Assembly (NCBI RefSeq): GCF_042650885.1
Contig: NZ_JBHSBU010000001.1
Location: 434,001 to 498,000 of the forward strand
Reading direction: 5' to 3'
DNA: 64,000 nucleotides
DNA from: Chitinimonas_A lacunae
GTDB taxonomy: Bacteria; Pseudomonadota; Gammaproteobacteria; Burkholderiales; Chitinimonadaceae
In this document: positions 1-9,793 of the stretch, piece by piece
Numbering within the stretch: position 1 is the first letter of the stretch
Layout: each line of letters begins with the position of its first letter
The notes under the pieces: generated by a model
What the model was told of the DNA's origin: nothing
The model's input: only the letters and a program-made list of their open reading frames with translations
Database searches by the model: none
Made by a program: the position numbers and the translations under genes

Positions 1-670
1 TCGGGGCCCGGTCGAGCGGGGTCTGGCTGTGAAACCCGTTCCAGTAATAGAAAAATTCACGGGCAACATCGATAAACGCCCGCCGCGTGTCCTCCTTGGA
101 AAAGAGCGTCAGCATGGCATCGACACCGGCGCGGTAGGCAGTGGGCATCGGCATGGCGTCGCGGATCACGAACAGCAGCAGCTTGAGCAGCCGCTCGCGT
201 AGATCGATCACTGCGTCGTCGGCACCGCGCGCCGACAGTTCGACCAGATAGTGCTGTAGGCACTCCGGCTCTTGCTGGGACCAGGGGTGGCGGTCCATGC
301 GCTCGAACATATCGATCAGACTGCCGCTGATATCGAGTGGCACCGGGTCGAGCGTCAGCGCCTCGGCGCTGTTGAGGCGGGCGATGGTTTTCAGGTCGCC
401 CAGCCAGAACGGGTGGAATTCCCGCGCTGCGCTGATGATCTCGATTTGTTGCTCGTTGGGAAAATTGTTCTGGATTTGATCGACGGCACGGCGGTAGCCC
501 GCGTCGTCATCGTCGATAAAGCGTCCGGCCTGGGCTTCAAGCGCCGATAGCAGATGTCGCAAGATATGCTTGCGTTGATTGATCAGGCTGGTTGCCGCGC
601 CCTTGGTTTTCAGCAGATTCAGGTAGGCGGCCAGCGAAGTTTCGGCGTGCTGCGATTCGTACGTCGGCAT
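1..670 (-). CDS. Unknown protein, C-terminus cut by window edge
   Basis: An open frame without stops runs on the minus strand from an ATG at 670 to the window edge, giving at least 223 residues. The protein is soluble-looking and helix-rich, begins MPTYESQHAETSLAAYL, and has no signal peptide, membrane segment or motif I recognise. Near the visible end is an aromatic stretch, FFYYWNGFHSQTP. No good Shine-Dalgarno sequence precedes the ATG. The gene is divergent from the ABC-F gene that starts at 770. The reading frame is well supported because codon use matches the neighbours throughout; the function is unknown. Confidence 0.7.
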   Translation of the reverse strand, partial: MPTYESQHAETSLAAYLNLLKTKGAATSLINQRKHILRHLLSALEAQAGRFIDDDDAGYRRAVDQIQNNFPNEQQIEIISAAREFHPFWLGDLKTIARLNSAEALTLDPVPLDISGSLIDMFERMDRHPWSQQEPECLQHYLVELSARGADDAVIDLRERLLKLLLFVIRDAMPMPTAYRAGVDAMLTLFSKEDTRRAFIDVAREFFYYWNGFHSQTPLDRAP

Positions 671-757
671 GACCGTTGGGCGCTCGGAAGAACTTGTTTT
701 TGGATTCTAGTTGATTTGTTCTACCTTGCCAGAACGCGGCAAGTCCCGTCCGTCTGG

Positions 758-769
758 TAAAATCCGGCA

Positions 770-770
<1 letters not shown>
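758..770 (+). promoter_or_regulatory. Candidate -10 box implying a leaderless ABC-F mRNA
   Basis: TAAAAT lies at 758-763, only six bases before the ATG at 770, and no Shine-Dalgarno sequence precedes that ATG. If the box is a sigma-70 -10 element, transcription would begin at or next to the start codon. A small inverted repeat (CTTGCC/GGCAAG) sits just upstream. No clear -35 is visible, so this is inference. Confidence 0.35.
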
Positions 771-2677
<1,907 letters not shown>

Positions 2678-2681
2678 TCCC

Positions 2682-3839
2682 ATGACTGTCGAACTCACCC
2701 TCGTCGGCGCCAGCCGGCAACGGAGCCGCACTGTCGCGCTGTGTTTTCTGTTTGTGCTGCTTGGCGTGATCTACGCCAGCTGGTCGTCGCGGATTCCCGC
2801 CGTGCGCGACGCACTGCGGCTCGATGCCGCCACGCTTGGCACGGTATTGCTGGGCGGCGGGATCGGTGCGGTGGTCGCGTTTCCGTTCGCGTCCTGGCTG
2901 GTCGGCCATTATGGTGCCCGCAATGCTTCGCTGTTCTCGGGACTGTGGCTGGTGGGCTGTCTGCCGCTGCTGGCCTGGATGCCGAACAGCCTGGCCTTGA
3001 TGCTCGGCATGCTGGCGCTTGGCATGGGAGTGAGCTGCTTTGATGTGGCGATCAATGCCCTGGGTGCCGAGGTCGAGCGGGCCTCGGAGCGCTCGATGAT
3101 GTCGCTGCTGCATGCCTGGTTCTGCGTCGGCTCGTTCGGCGGCGCCCTGCTGGGCAGTGGGGCTGCCGCGATTGGGCTGGCGCCATGGCTTCATTTCCTG
3201 CTGGCAAGCACGCTGCTGCTGCCGGCGCTGCTGTGGGCCTGCTCGGCGCTGCCCTGCGACCGGCCCGAGCCACAACCCGGCCGCAAGCATTTCGCCCTGC
3301 CGCATGGAGCCTTGGTCTGGCTCGGAGCGATTGCCTTTCTTGGCGCGATTACCGAGGGTTCGCTGGGTAGCTGGACCACGCTTTATCTACGCGACCATCT
3401 GCATGCCAGCGAAGCCCTGGCGCCGCTTGGCTATGCCTTCTTCTCCGGCGCGATGCTGGTGGCGCGGCTGCTGGGCGACCGGCTCAAGGATCGCTTCGGT
3501 GCGCGCGCCGTGGTGGCATGGGGAAGTCTGTTGGCAGGCGGCGGACTGGGGCTGGCCGTGATGGCGACTTCCGTGCCGGTCGCTATCGTCGGTTTTGTCG
3601 CGACGGGTCTGGGCGTCGCCGGCGTCTTCCCGTTTGTCTTCAGTGCTGCCGGGCGCGAAGGCTCGTCAGCGCTCGCCGCTGTCGCCACGATGGGTTATAG
3701 CGGCAGCCTGATCGGTCCGCCGGTGATCGGCTATATCGTCCACGGCTTCGGCCTGCCGGCCGGCATTGCTTTTCTGGCCCTGGCCAGTGTCGTGGCCGGG
3801 GTGGCGGCCTGGCAGGCCAGTCTGCTGCGACAGGCTTGA
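2682..3839 (+). CDS. MFS transporter (YbjJ-like)
   Basis: A 385-residue inner-membrane protein with about twelve hydrophobic segments. The start at 2682 follows the ABC-F stop by four bases; an in-frame extension upstream overlaps the ABC-F gene and is not credible. The N-terminal helix is followed by WSSRIPAVRDAL, and the first intracellular loop contains GHYGARNASL, the usual MFS loop position, with a second copy (GDRLKDRFGARA) midway, typical of the two six-helix halves. The sequence resembles the YbjJ group of putative permeases. The substrate cannot be told from sequence. Confidence 0.85.
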   Translation: MTVELTLVGASRQRSRTVALCFLFVLLGVIYASWSSRIPAVRDALRLDAATLGTVLLGGGIGAVVAFPFASWLVGHYGARNASLFSGLWLVGCLPLLAWMPNSLALMLGMLALGMGVSCFDVAINALGAEVERASERSMMSLLHAWFCVGSFGGALLGSGAAAIGLAPWLHFLLASTLLLPALLWACSALPCDRPEPQPGRKHFALPHGALVWLGAIAFLGAITEGSLGSWTTLYLRDHLHASEALAPLGYAFFSGAMLVARLLGDRLKDRFGARAVVAWGSLLAGGGLGLAVMATSVPVAIVGFVATGLGVAGVFPFVFSAAGREGSSALAAVATMGYSGSLIGPPVIGYIVHGFGLPAGIAFLALASVVAGVAAWQASLLRQA

Positions 3840-3855
3840 TGCCTGTCCGCTTCGC

Positions 3856-3897
3856 CATGGCGTCCGCCTCCAGCTCGTCGTGCTGTCGGACGCCATG
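3856..3897. repeat. Inverted repeat, 11-bp arms
   Basis: CATGGCGTCCG (3856-3866) is repeated inverted as CGGACGCCATG (3887-3897) around a 20-base loop, 17 bases after the MFS stop. There is no T-run, so it is either a weak terminator or a remnant of the mobile-looking segment that follows. Confidence 0.5.
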
Positions 3898-4037
3898 CCG
3901 GAGAGAAATGCGCTAAGGCGTGTCATCCATCAAGTCAGACAATGGCGGCGACCGGCTGGATGGCAGAGAGGAAGTTGGCAGCGGTTTTGCTATGGCGAGT
4001 GGTGATGGCGCGGTATGGCTTTCGTTGTGCACACGAC

Positions 4038-4121
4038 GAACAACTAGCTGTCCATGCCGCTCGCCGAAGGAATACTTCGCTTATTTCATCGCTGCGGCGG
4101 CGGCTTAACACAGCGTTAGGG
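4038..4121 (+). mobile_element. Candidate integron attC site
   Basis: The right half reads GCGGCTTAACACAGC followed by GTTAGGG at 4115-4121, very like the right half of known attC sites, which end in GTTRRRY. The left half contains AAC, GCTGT and GCCGC (4042-4060), which pair with GCGGC, ACAGC and GTT on the right to give the bulged imperfect palindrome expected of attC. The left core (GAACAAC) is degenerate and the last base of the right core is G instead of a pyrimidine. The next gene starts seven bases after the core, the spacing typical of a gene cassette. No second attC is visible after that gene. Confidence 0.5.
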
Positions 4122-4127
4122 TCTTGC

Positions 4128-4466
4128 ATGAAGCTCGCAACGATCAGGTTCTTTCAAGGGTTCTACAAGCTCGTCATGGCTGCCAACATTCTTTCTTTTG
4201 TCTGGCTCGGGCTTCAGTCGCTTATTTCGCCCCAGATCCCGGTCAGTGTTCCCTTGCTGAGTGCCCTGGCCACCTTCTTTTTGATCGGCGTCTGTGTTGC
4301 GGTGCTGGGTTCTGCAAAATGCCCGGCCTGCAAGAAGCCCTTCGTTGGGTCTACCGCCGAAGATGGGGAGCCTGTGGCGTCGTTTTGCACCGCCTGTTGT
4401 GCTTACTGTGGGTTTCCTACCAGCAGCGAACTCACGAGGTCTGTCGATTTGTCGCACCCTCAGTGA
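4128..4466 (+). CDS. Small membrane protein with zinc-ribbon-like cysteines, cassette-like
   Basis: A 112-residue protein. Two hydrophobic segments (about 14-36 and 43-62) are followed by a cysteine-rich tail, CPACKKPF at 65-72 and CTACCAYCGF at 87-96, a likely zinc ribbon (CxxC plus CxxCCxxC). The gene starts seven bases after a candidate attC core. Its base composition is visibly lower in GC than its neighbours, with many TTT, CTT, GTT and TGT codons, consistent with horizontal gain. An upstream in-frame extension to 3942 would read through the attC-like palindrome and is rejected. The function is unknown; membrane proteins with zinc ribbons of this layout are common hypothetical cassette genes (inference). 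Confidence 0.6.
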   Translation: MKLATIRFFQGFYKLVMAANILSFVWLGLQSLISPQIPVSVPLLSALATFFLIGVCVAVLGSAKCPACKKPFVGSTAEDGEPVASFCTACCAYCGFPTSSELTRSVDLSHPQ

Positions 4467-4571
4467 GTCATCGCGGACGGCAAGGCCATTCATCTCCATT
4501 GAAGTTTTATTTTTTCGTCTTTCCGGCAACATTACTTGCGGACGTTTTGCTGATTATTTGTATTGAGGCCG

Positions 4572-5789
4572 CTAGGACGCCATCGGTGTTGAGGCGGCGG
4601 CCTGTCGGCGCCATGGTGGCAGATAGGCAACGGTAATGGCCCGTAGCAGCCATTCCAGCGGTCCGTACTGATGGTGACGCAGCCACCAGGCGCTCAGCGG
4701 CAGTTGCAGCACAAACACGCCAAGACCGAGCAGGAAGGTCGGCAAAGGCGCCAACTGGCCTTGCAGCTTCAGGCCATAGCCGGTGAACAGCAAGGCGCCG
4801 ATCAACGATTGCAGCAGATAGTTCGACAAGGCCATCCGCCCGGCCGGCGCCAGCGCTCGCAGCAGCAGCGGACCGACGCGACTGCGGAAGGCACCCAGCA
4901 GCAAGACCAGATAGGCGGCACTGAGCAGCGGGGCAGTCAACAGGCCCACTCCCAGACCCAGCAGCGCGGTGCTGGCATAGTCGGGCGATTGCGAAGTCAG
5001 GGTATAGACCAGCGCGCCCGACAGGCCACCCAGCAGCAGATAGGGCAGACGCGGCCGCAAGGTCTGCCAGACGATTTCCGGCGTGGCCAGCCATTGGTGC
5101 CGTCCCGCCAGCAGACCCAGCAGAAACATCGCCAGCGCGCACGGACCCTGCAACAGCAGCAACACGGCCCAGATTTCGGTGCGCAAGGCATGCCAGTTCT
5201 GCGCCAGCACCGCTGCAACGTCCCCGCGATAGGCCGCTTCGGTGCGCATTGCATACTCGACCATCGCGGCCCGGTCGGGCGCGCCTTCAGGTGGACCGAG
5301 CAGCAGCAAGGCACCCAGCCCCCCCCATAACAGCGCCTGGGCGACGATCAAGCCGATTGCCCCGCGTAGCAGATAGCGATCTTCCAATTCCCGCAAGCCC
5401 AGCAACAACACGCCCATCAGGGCATAGGTGCCGAGGATGTCGCCCGGAAACAGCAGCAGCGCATGCGCCAGCCCGATCACGGCAAGCCCGAGCAAGCGCC
5501 GGCCGAACCGTGGCACAAAGGCCGCTCCGGACCGTTCTGCCGCTTCGATCTGCAAGGTAAAGCTGTAGCCGAACAGAAACGAGAACAAGAGATAGAACTT
5601 GGCCTCGAAGAACAGGGAAATCCATACCCGAACCGCTTGATCGAGCGGCCCGGCATAACGCGGGTCGGTCATGCCGCTGCTGAAATAGGGTGAGGCAAAG
5701 GCGGTCAGGTTGACGGTCAGAATCCCGAATAACGCAAAACCACGCAGGGAATCGAGTTCGACCAGACGGTCATTGAGGGAGGTGGACAC
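4572..5789 (-). CDS. DUF418 family membrane protein (YeiB-like)
   Basis: A 405-residue integral membrane protein with roughly ten hydrophobic segments. The N-terminus has RLVELDSLRGFALFGILTVN, the hallmark start of the YeiB/DUF418 family, and the C-terminal third has the DUF418 pattern (MALSNYLLQS, then LSAWWLRHHQYGPLEWLLR). The start is a GTG at 5789 giving MSTSLNDRLVEL; the Shine-Dalgarno sequence is weak. The family is related to acyltransferase-type membrane proteins but has no firm biochemical role. It is a single gene, convergent with the cassette-like gene. Confidence 0.85.
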   Translation of the reverse strand: MSTSLNDRLVELDSLRGFALFGILTVNLTAFASPYFSSGMTDPRYAGPLDQAVRVWISLFFEAKFYLLFSFLFGYSFTLQIEAAERSGAAFVPRFGRRLLGLAVIGLAHALLLFPGDILGTYALMGVLLLGLRELEDRYLLRGAIGLIVAQALLWGGLGALLLLGPPEGAPDRAAMVEYAMRTEAAYRGDVAAVLAQNWHALRTEIWAVLLLLQGPCALAMFLLGLLAGRHQWLATPEIVWQTLRPRLPYLLLGGLSGALVYTLTSQSPDYASTALLGLGVGLLTAPLLSAAYLVLLLGAFRSRVGPLLLRALAPAGRMALSNYLLQSLIGALLFTGYGLKLQGQLAPLPTFLLGLGVFVLQLPLSAWWLRHHQYGPLEWLLRAITVAYLPPWRRQAAASTPMAS

Positions 5790-5967
5790 GGGTCTTGGAG
5801 ACGATTGATCTGATCAGCCGCTATTGTGCGCTTCATCCGACGGGCGGATGGCTTCTTTCGAGGCAAGGCTGGTCGAGCGGGGCGTTGGGCGGCTGGACAG
5901 TCCTTACCCCTGAAGAAGCGGAGGCGGCGAGGGCGCGCTCCTGTTGCTGGGCAGACGGGAGAGGTCG

Positions 5968-6003
5968 ATAAAAAACGCCGCATGGCAGTGACCATGCGGC
6001 GTT
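5968..6003 (-). terminator. Intrinsic terminator of the two small genes
   Basis: A perfect 12-bp stem (AACGCCGCATGG and its complement) with a six-base loop is followed on the minus strand by a T-run. It begins seven bases after the stop of the 42-residue gene, supporting that gene's reality. Confidence 0.85.
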
Positions 6004-6009
6004 CGGATC

Positions 6010-6138
6010 TCAGTACGCCCGGCAGGACAGCGCGTGATGCGCGGCGGCCGCTGAAGGGTTGGTGCCCTGACGCCGGCTGGCGATTCTCGGGCCGACCTTG
6101 CGCCACAGAAAATAAATCAGCGAGAGCGACAGGTTCAT
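6010..6138 (-). CDS. Very small unknown protein, 42 residues
   Basis: A short frame encodes a 42-residue peptide that starts MNLSLSLIYFLWRKVGPRI and ends ALSCRAY. The N-terminal half is hydrophobic and amphipathic, the rest polar and basic. GGAGT lies eight bases before the ATG, and a strong intrinsic terminator follows the stop, so the frame sits in a well-formed transcription unit. It follows the 66-residue gene by 35 bases on the same strand, so the two are probably co-transcribed. I do not recognise the protein. It may be a small membrane-associated peptide. Confidence 0.5.
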   Translation of the reverse strand: MNLSLSLIYFLWRKVGPRIASRRQGTNPSAAAAHHALSCRAY

Positions 6139-6173
6139 GATGGCGACTCCTATGACTCGACGGCTGGCAGCGC

Positions 6174-6374
6174 TCAGTTGAGCGGGCGGCCGATCATGAC
6201 TTCGGGCAGGTCGTCGGGGGCGTAGTTATATACCCGACGGTTGACTTCTTTCATCCAGAAACGCACCGGGACGCCTCCGGGGGTTTTATCGTGCCAACCG
6301 GCATCCGGATTCAAGGGGTCGTCACCACACGGACGGCCTTTGGCAGGATCGATATTCGGGTTGGGACTGGACAT
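6174..6374 (-). CDS. Small unknown protein, 66 residues
   Basis: A 66-residue soluble protein beginning MSSPNPNIDPAKGRPCGDD and ending DLPEVMIGRPLN. It is rich in Pro, Asn, Asp and Gly with no hydrophobic segment, and has a central WHDKTPGGVPVRFW patch. GGAGT precedes the chosen ATG at 6374 by seven bases; a longer in-frame version reaching 6506 lacks such a site and is not used. It is the first gene of a probable two-gene unit with the 42-residue gene, ended by the terminator at 5968-6003. The family is unknown to me. Confidence 0.6.
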   Translation of the reverse strand: MSSPNPNIDPAKGRPCGDDPLNPDAGWHDKTPGGVPVRFWMKEVNRRVYNYAPDDLPEVMIGRPLN

Positions 6375-6536
6375 GGCATGACTCCTCGACGGATGACCAG
6401 TAATGGTCTGTTTGCGTTGAGGAAATTCTCTCGCAGCGGTCCGGGGCGGACAATTTGCGTTCGCCCGATTTTGCTGTCGGAACAAGGCGCAAGACTTTGT
6501 AGGCAAATCCCTACAAGCGATCCTGACCCTGTTTTG

Positions 6537-6565
6537 GGAAAGTTTTCTGCCTAAGCTGAGCTAGA
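6537..6565 (+). repeat. Recurrent AT-rich TGC-N9-GC element, copy 1
   Basis: GGAAAGTTTTCTGC, nine bases, GCTAGA. It has the same spacing as the copies at 54706 and 62162. It lies between two minus-strand genes and is one of two copies not downstream of a gene on its own strand. Confidence 0.55.
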
Positions 6566-6624
6566 ACTGCGGTCAGATTGCGTAAAAAATAAAAATGATC
6601 GGGTCCACCTCTCCCATCCCCTCC

Positions 6625-7425
6625 TCAATGTCCTACCACCAGCGGATGGTTGCCATCGCTCACGATGATATGGCAGCCCTGGCCGCACTTGTCGTAGAGC
6701 TGCTTGCGCGCCTTGATGTCTTCGAGCCGGATGAACTGGTCGGGATTGAGTCCCAGCTCATTGCGATAGGCATTATCGGCCGCCGCCCGCGCCCGTTCGG
6801 CCTCGCGGCGCTGGTCCTCGGCCTGGCGGGCCGCTTCCATGGTCTTGCTGCGCTGTTTCTGGCGGCCGGTTTCGTTGATCTCATCGAGGATCTTCTGGTC
6901 GGGCAGCACCTTACCCAGATTGACATCGAGCACGGTGACCGGCAGGCCGTTGTCCTTGACCAGCTTGCGGGTGGTATCGAGGATGGCGACTTCGAGTTGC
7001 TGGACCGACTGGTTGTCCGACAGCAGTTGGTTGAGGGTGTACTGCTTGGCCAGATTGCGCACGATGGTGCGGTACTGTTCCTTGAGATTGTTGTCGTACC
7101 AGGCCACGCCGTACTTCTGGATGATCACGACCGGGTCTTTGATCTGGAGCTGTAGAAAGGAATTGAAATCGACCGGGATATTGTCGCCGGCGGTGATCAG
7201 ATCGTCGAAACGCTCATCGATCTTGATCGGCACCACGGGCACATCGATTCCGCTGGTAGACCACCATTGCCATGATGAACCGGGCTTCTGGCTTTCCTCG
7301 CGGACCCCGCCGTGGCCGACAAAGAAGGGTTTGTCGACCAGGACGGTTTCGGTACCGGGTTCGGTGCTGATCCGTGAACAGGCGCTGAGCAGAAGGGCCA
7401 GGCAGAGCAGGGGAAGTCGCGGCAT
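6625..7425 (-). CDS. SPFH/band-7 domain lipoprotein
   Basis: A 266-residue protein with a lipoprotein signal (MPRLPLLCLALLLSAC, lipobox LLSAC with Cys at 16). The mature part resembles the SPFH/prohibitin domain: a beta-rich stretch (about 25-110, IDVPVVPIKIDERFDDL, then QLQIKDPVVIIQKYG), then the helical segment with the LLSDNQSVQQLE region and PVTVLDVNLGKVLPDQKILDEI, then a charged coiled coil rich in Ala, Arg and Glu (about 195-230). Most SPFH proteins are held by an N-terminal membrane helix; a lipid anchor would put this one in the periplasm or outer membrane. It is probably a single gene, upstream on the minus strand of the two small genes. Confidence 0.75.
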   Translation of the reverse strand: MPRLPLLCLALLLSACSRISTEPGTETVLVDKPFFVGHGGVREESQKPGSSWQWWSTSGIDVPVVPIKIDERFDDLITAGDNIPVDFNSFLQLQIKDPVVIIQKYGVAWYDNNLKEQYRTIVRNLAKQYTLNQLLSDNQSVQQLEVAILDTTRKLVKDNGLPVTVLDVNLGKVLPDQKILDEINETGRQKQRSKTMEAARQAEDQRREAERARAAADNAYRNELGLNPDQFIRLEDIKARKQLYDKCGQGCHIIVSDGNHPLVVGH

Positions 7426-7478
7426 GGTGGAATCCTTGGCGGTAGTGTTAGTTATATTCCGTCTTGGCCGATCATGCT

Positions 7479-7505
7479 GGCCGGACGGGAAGGGCCCGTC
7501 CGGCC
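7479..7505. terminator. Strong hairpin downstream of the S9 peptidase gene
   Basis: GGCCGGACGGG and its exact complement form an 11-bp stem with a five-base loop, ten bases after the stop of the minus-strand peptidase gene. There is no T-run, so it may protect the 3' end rather than terminate on its own. Confidence 0.55.
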
Positions 7506-7514
7506 ATGGCCTGC

Positions 7515-9473
7515 TTACTTGGCTGCCGCCGTGGCGGTCTGGGCACCCTTGAGATGGGTTTCAAAGAAGCGCAGGGTGTGGCCGATGCTGAGCACGCGGT
7601 TGGAGCGCTTGCTGAAGCCGTGGCCTTCGTCGGCAAACAGGATCAGCTCGGAATCGAGCCCCTTGTTCTTGGCCGCTTCGTGCATCTGCACCGCTTCGCC
7701 CACCGGCACACGCGGATCGGTGGCGCCCTGGATGATCAACAGCGGGGCCTTGAGCTTGTCGAGATGGTTGATCGGCGACAGTGCGATCAGGGCATCGCGA
7801 TCCTTGACCGGGTCGCCGTATTCGGCAATCCGGATGGCGCGGCGGTAAGGCGCGGTGTTTTCCAGGAAGGTCAGCAGATTGGACGGTGCCACGGCCGCGA
7901 CCCCGGCGTCGTAGCTGCCGGCGAACATGGTCATCCCGGCGAGTGTGGCGTAGCCGCCATAGCTGCCGCCCGTGATGCCGATCTTGGGCGCTTTGCCGTT
8001 GGCGCCCCAATTGGCACGGATAAAGCGGGCAGCGTCTTCGATATCGCTGACCACCTGGAGCCGCTTGGCACCGTTGTCGGCGTCGAGCCAGGTTTTGCCA
8101 TAGCCGCTCGAACCGCGCACATTGGGCTCGACATGGATAAAGCCGGCATCGACGAACAACTGGTTATAGGCCGAGAAACCGGCGGTCGATTGACCTTCGG
8201 GGCCGCCGTGGAAATCGACGATCACCGGGCAGGGCGCCGGATCGCACTTGGCCGGGCGCCGCACGAACATCGGAATCTTGGTGCCGTCACGCGCCGGATA
8301 GTATTCGAGCGAGGCCACGGCAAAGCGGCTGGTATCGACTTCGGGGCTGGAGCTGAGGCGCCACTGGATCAGCTTGCCGGTCTTCCAGTCGAGCATATAG
8401 GTGGTGGACGGACTGGTGGCCGTGTCGATGCCGACATTGGCGTAGCGGCCGCTGCGATCGGCCGGCGACAGCGAGATATGGTCGGCCTGCGGCAGCTTGG
8501 GCAGGGCGAGCGGCTGACCGCTCTTGGCATCGAGCACATAGGACTTGGTATAGCCGCCCTCGTTGACCGCGTAGTAGAGCCGCTTGCGTTGCTTGTCGAG
8601 GCTGAAGCCGTCGATATCCCACTTGAGTTCGGGGCTGAGCGGCGTGAACTTGCCGTCACGGTAGCGGTAGAGCCGCTGGAATTCGCCGAACTTGTTGGTC
8701 TGCACGATCAGTTCGCCCGCAGTGGGACCGTAGGCGACCGAATAATCGACCTGTTCGTTCTGACCGAGCAGCGGGGTCAGCTGATTGGTCTTGGGGTCCC
8801 ATTCGTAATGCTCGGAGATGCTGTTGGACAGCGATTTGGTCAGCAGCAGCGTGCCGTCGGGCTGATGGTCGGAAATCGACCAGTGGCCTTTTTGCGAGAA
8901 CAGCTTTTCCTTGCTGCGGCTGTTGAGGTCGTAGCGATAGACCGTGTAGCTGTCAGGCGTCTCGTCGTTGGCCGTGTAATAGATAAAGCGGCTGTCGTCG
9001 GTGCTGAACTGGTAGCTGGTCTGGACCTTGGGCTTATGCTGGATCTCGACCAGCGGGCCGCCCAGGGCCGGTTGCAGATAAAGGCCGGGGTTCTCTTCGC
9101 CGTTGCGGTCGCGCAGGATCACCAGCCATTTGCCGTCGGCCGTGATGCCGGCCAGATGGGTACGGTCCTCGCCACCGGTCATCTGGATCGGATAGCCCAT
9201 CGGCTGGTCCATGCGCCAGACCTGCGGCGTGCCGGTCAGCGTACTGGTGTAGTAGAGACGCTTGCCGTCCGGGCTCAGCATGCCGCCGCCGGCGCCGCGC
9301 ACGTCGAGCATGAACTGGATGCGCCGGCTCAGCGCCGAGTCGATCGGCTGCGGGCGGTAGCGGCTCAGGGTCTCCTGGCTGACGCTCTCGGTGCCAAGAC
9401 CGGTGTAGCCGCCAGCGGCCATGGCGCTGGCGCCCAGGCCGGCCAGCAGGACGGCGATCAGGGTTTTCTGCAT
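7515..9473 (-). CDS. S9 family (prolyl oligopeptidase-like) secreted peptidase
   Basis: A 652-residue protein with a Sec signal peptide (MQKTLIAVLLAGLGASAMAAG). An N-terminal beta-propeller-like region (about 45-390) with repeated D-G/W turns precedes an alpha/beta-hydrolase domain. The catalytic triad is visible: Ser in GGSYGGYATL (about 501), Asp in GATDPRVP (about 584) and His in EGHGFSK (about 617), the arrangement of the S9C acylaminoacyl/dipeptidyl peptidases. It is expected to cleave short peptides in the periplasm. It is a single gene with a hairpin downstream; an antisense frame spanning it is a shadow. Confidence 0.88.
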   Translation of the reverse strand: MQKTLIAVLLAGLGASAMAAGGYTGLGTESVSQETLSRYRPQPIDSALSRRIQFMLDVRGAGGGMLSPDGKRLYYTSTLTGTPQVWRMDQPMGYPIQMTGGEDRTHLAGITADGKWLVILRDRNGEENPGLYLQPALGGPLVEIQHKPKVQTSYQFSTDDSRFIYYTANDETPDSYTVYRYDLNSRSKEKLFSQKGHWSISDHQPDGTLLLTKSLSNSISEHYEWDPKTNQLTPLLGQNEQVDYSVAYGPTAGELIVQTNKFGEFQRLYRYRDGKFTPLSPELKWDIDGFSLDKQRKRLYYAVNEGGYTKSYVLDAKSGQPLALPKLPQADHISLSPADRSGRYANVGIDTATSPSTTYMLDWKTGKLIQWRLSSSPEVDTSRFAVASLEYYPARDGTKIPMFVRRPAKCDPAPCPVIVDFHGGPEGQSTAGFSAYNQLFVDAGFIHVEPNVRGSSGYGKTWLDADNGAKRLQVVSDIEDAARFIRANWGANGKAPKIGITGGSYGGYATLAGMTMFAGSYDAGVAAVAPSNLLTFLENTAPYRRAIRIAEYGDPVKDRDALIALSPINHLDKLKAPLLIIQGATDPRVPVGEAVQMHEAAKNKGLDSELILFADEGHGFSKRSNRVLSIGHTLRFFETHLKGAQTATAAAK

Positions 9474-9590
9474 GGTGTTTCTTCTCTCTCGCTAGTGAAT
9501 GGCCGCGCTACCGGCGGCCTGTAACATCAGGGCGCTTTTTCAACCTCAATAGGGCGAAAACGTTACTTTCTAAAGGATATTAGCTACAGA

Positions 9591-9619
9591 TCTTGTGTCT
9601 GTTTTGCCGAAAAGTTTCT
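9591..9619 (-). repeat. Recurrent AT-rich TGC-N9-GC element, copy 2
   Basis: On the minus strand: AGAAACTTTTCGGC, nine bases, ACAAGA. It lies 174 bases after the stop of the MacB-like permease gene, on that gene's coding strand. Confidence 0.5.
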
Positions 9620-9674
9620 TTTCTGCTTCTGAACAGCTTTCCGCCTCGCTTGGCGTCCCTCTCCACCCCAGCGC

Positions 9675-9710
9675 AGGGTGCGTTAGCCACAAAGCGGCGT
9701 AACGCACCCT
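9675..9710. repeat. REP-like palindrome
   Basis: AGGGTGCGTTA (9675-9685) and its exact complement TAACGCACCCT (9700-9710) enclose 14 bases. Sequences of this form recur between genes in many proteobacteria. Sixty bases on, GGGGTCGGACCCC (9771-9783) is a second short palindrome of a type often seen near transposase-associated repeats. Confidence 0.55.
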
Positions 9711-9793
9711 CTGCCTCCGGTTTGAGCGCTGTCGGACTCGAACGCCCGGTGACCGCGATGCCGAGAGATCGGGGTCGGACCCCTAAGTCGGCA

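Larger units (their letters stand above)
9474..9793. other. Intergenic region without a gene, holding repeats
   Basis: No credible gene is present in these 320 bases. The region holds one copy of the recurrent AT-rich element (9591-9619) and two palindromes typical of intergenic repeats (9675-9710 and 9771-9783). Confidence 0.6.

Noticed and set aside
4467..4571. Second attC after the cassette-like gene
   Set aside because: No GTTRRRY with a matching upstream AAC arm could be found in the 105 bases before the next gene.
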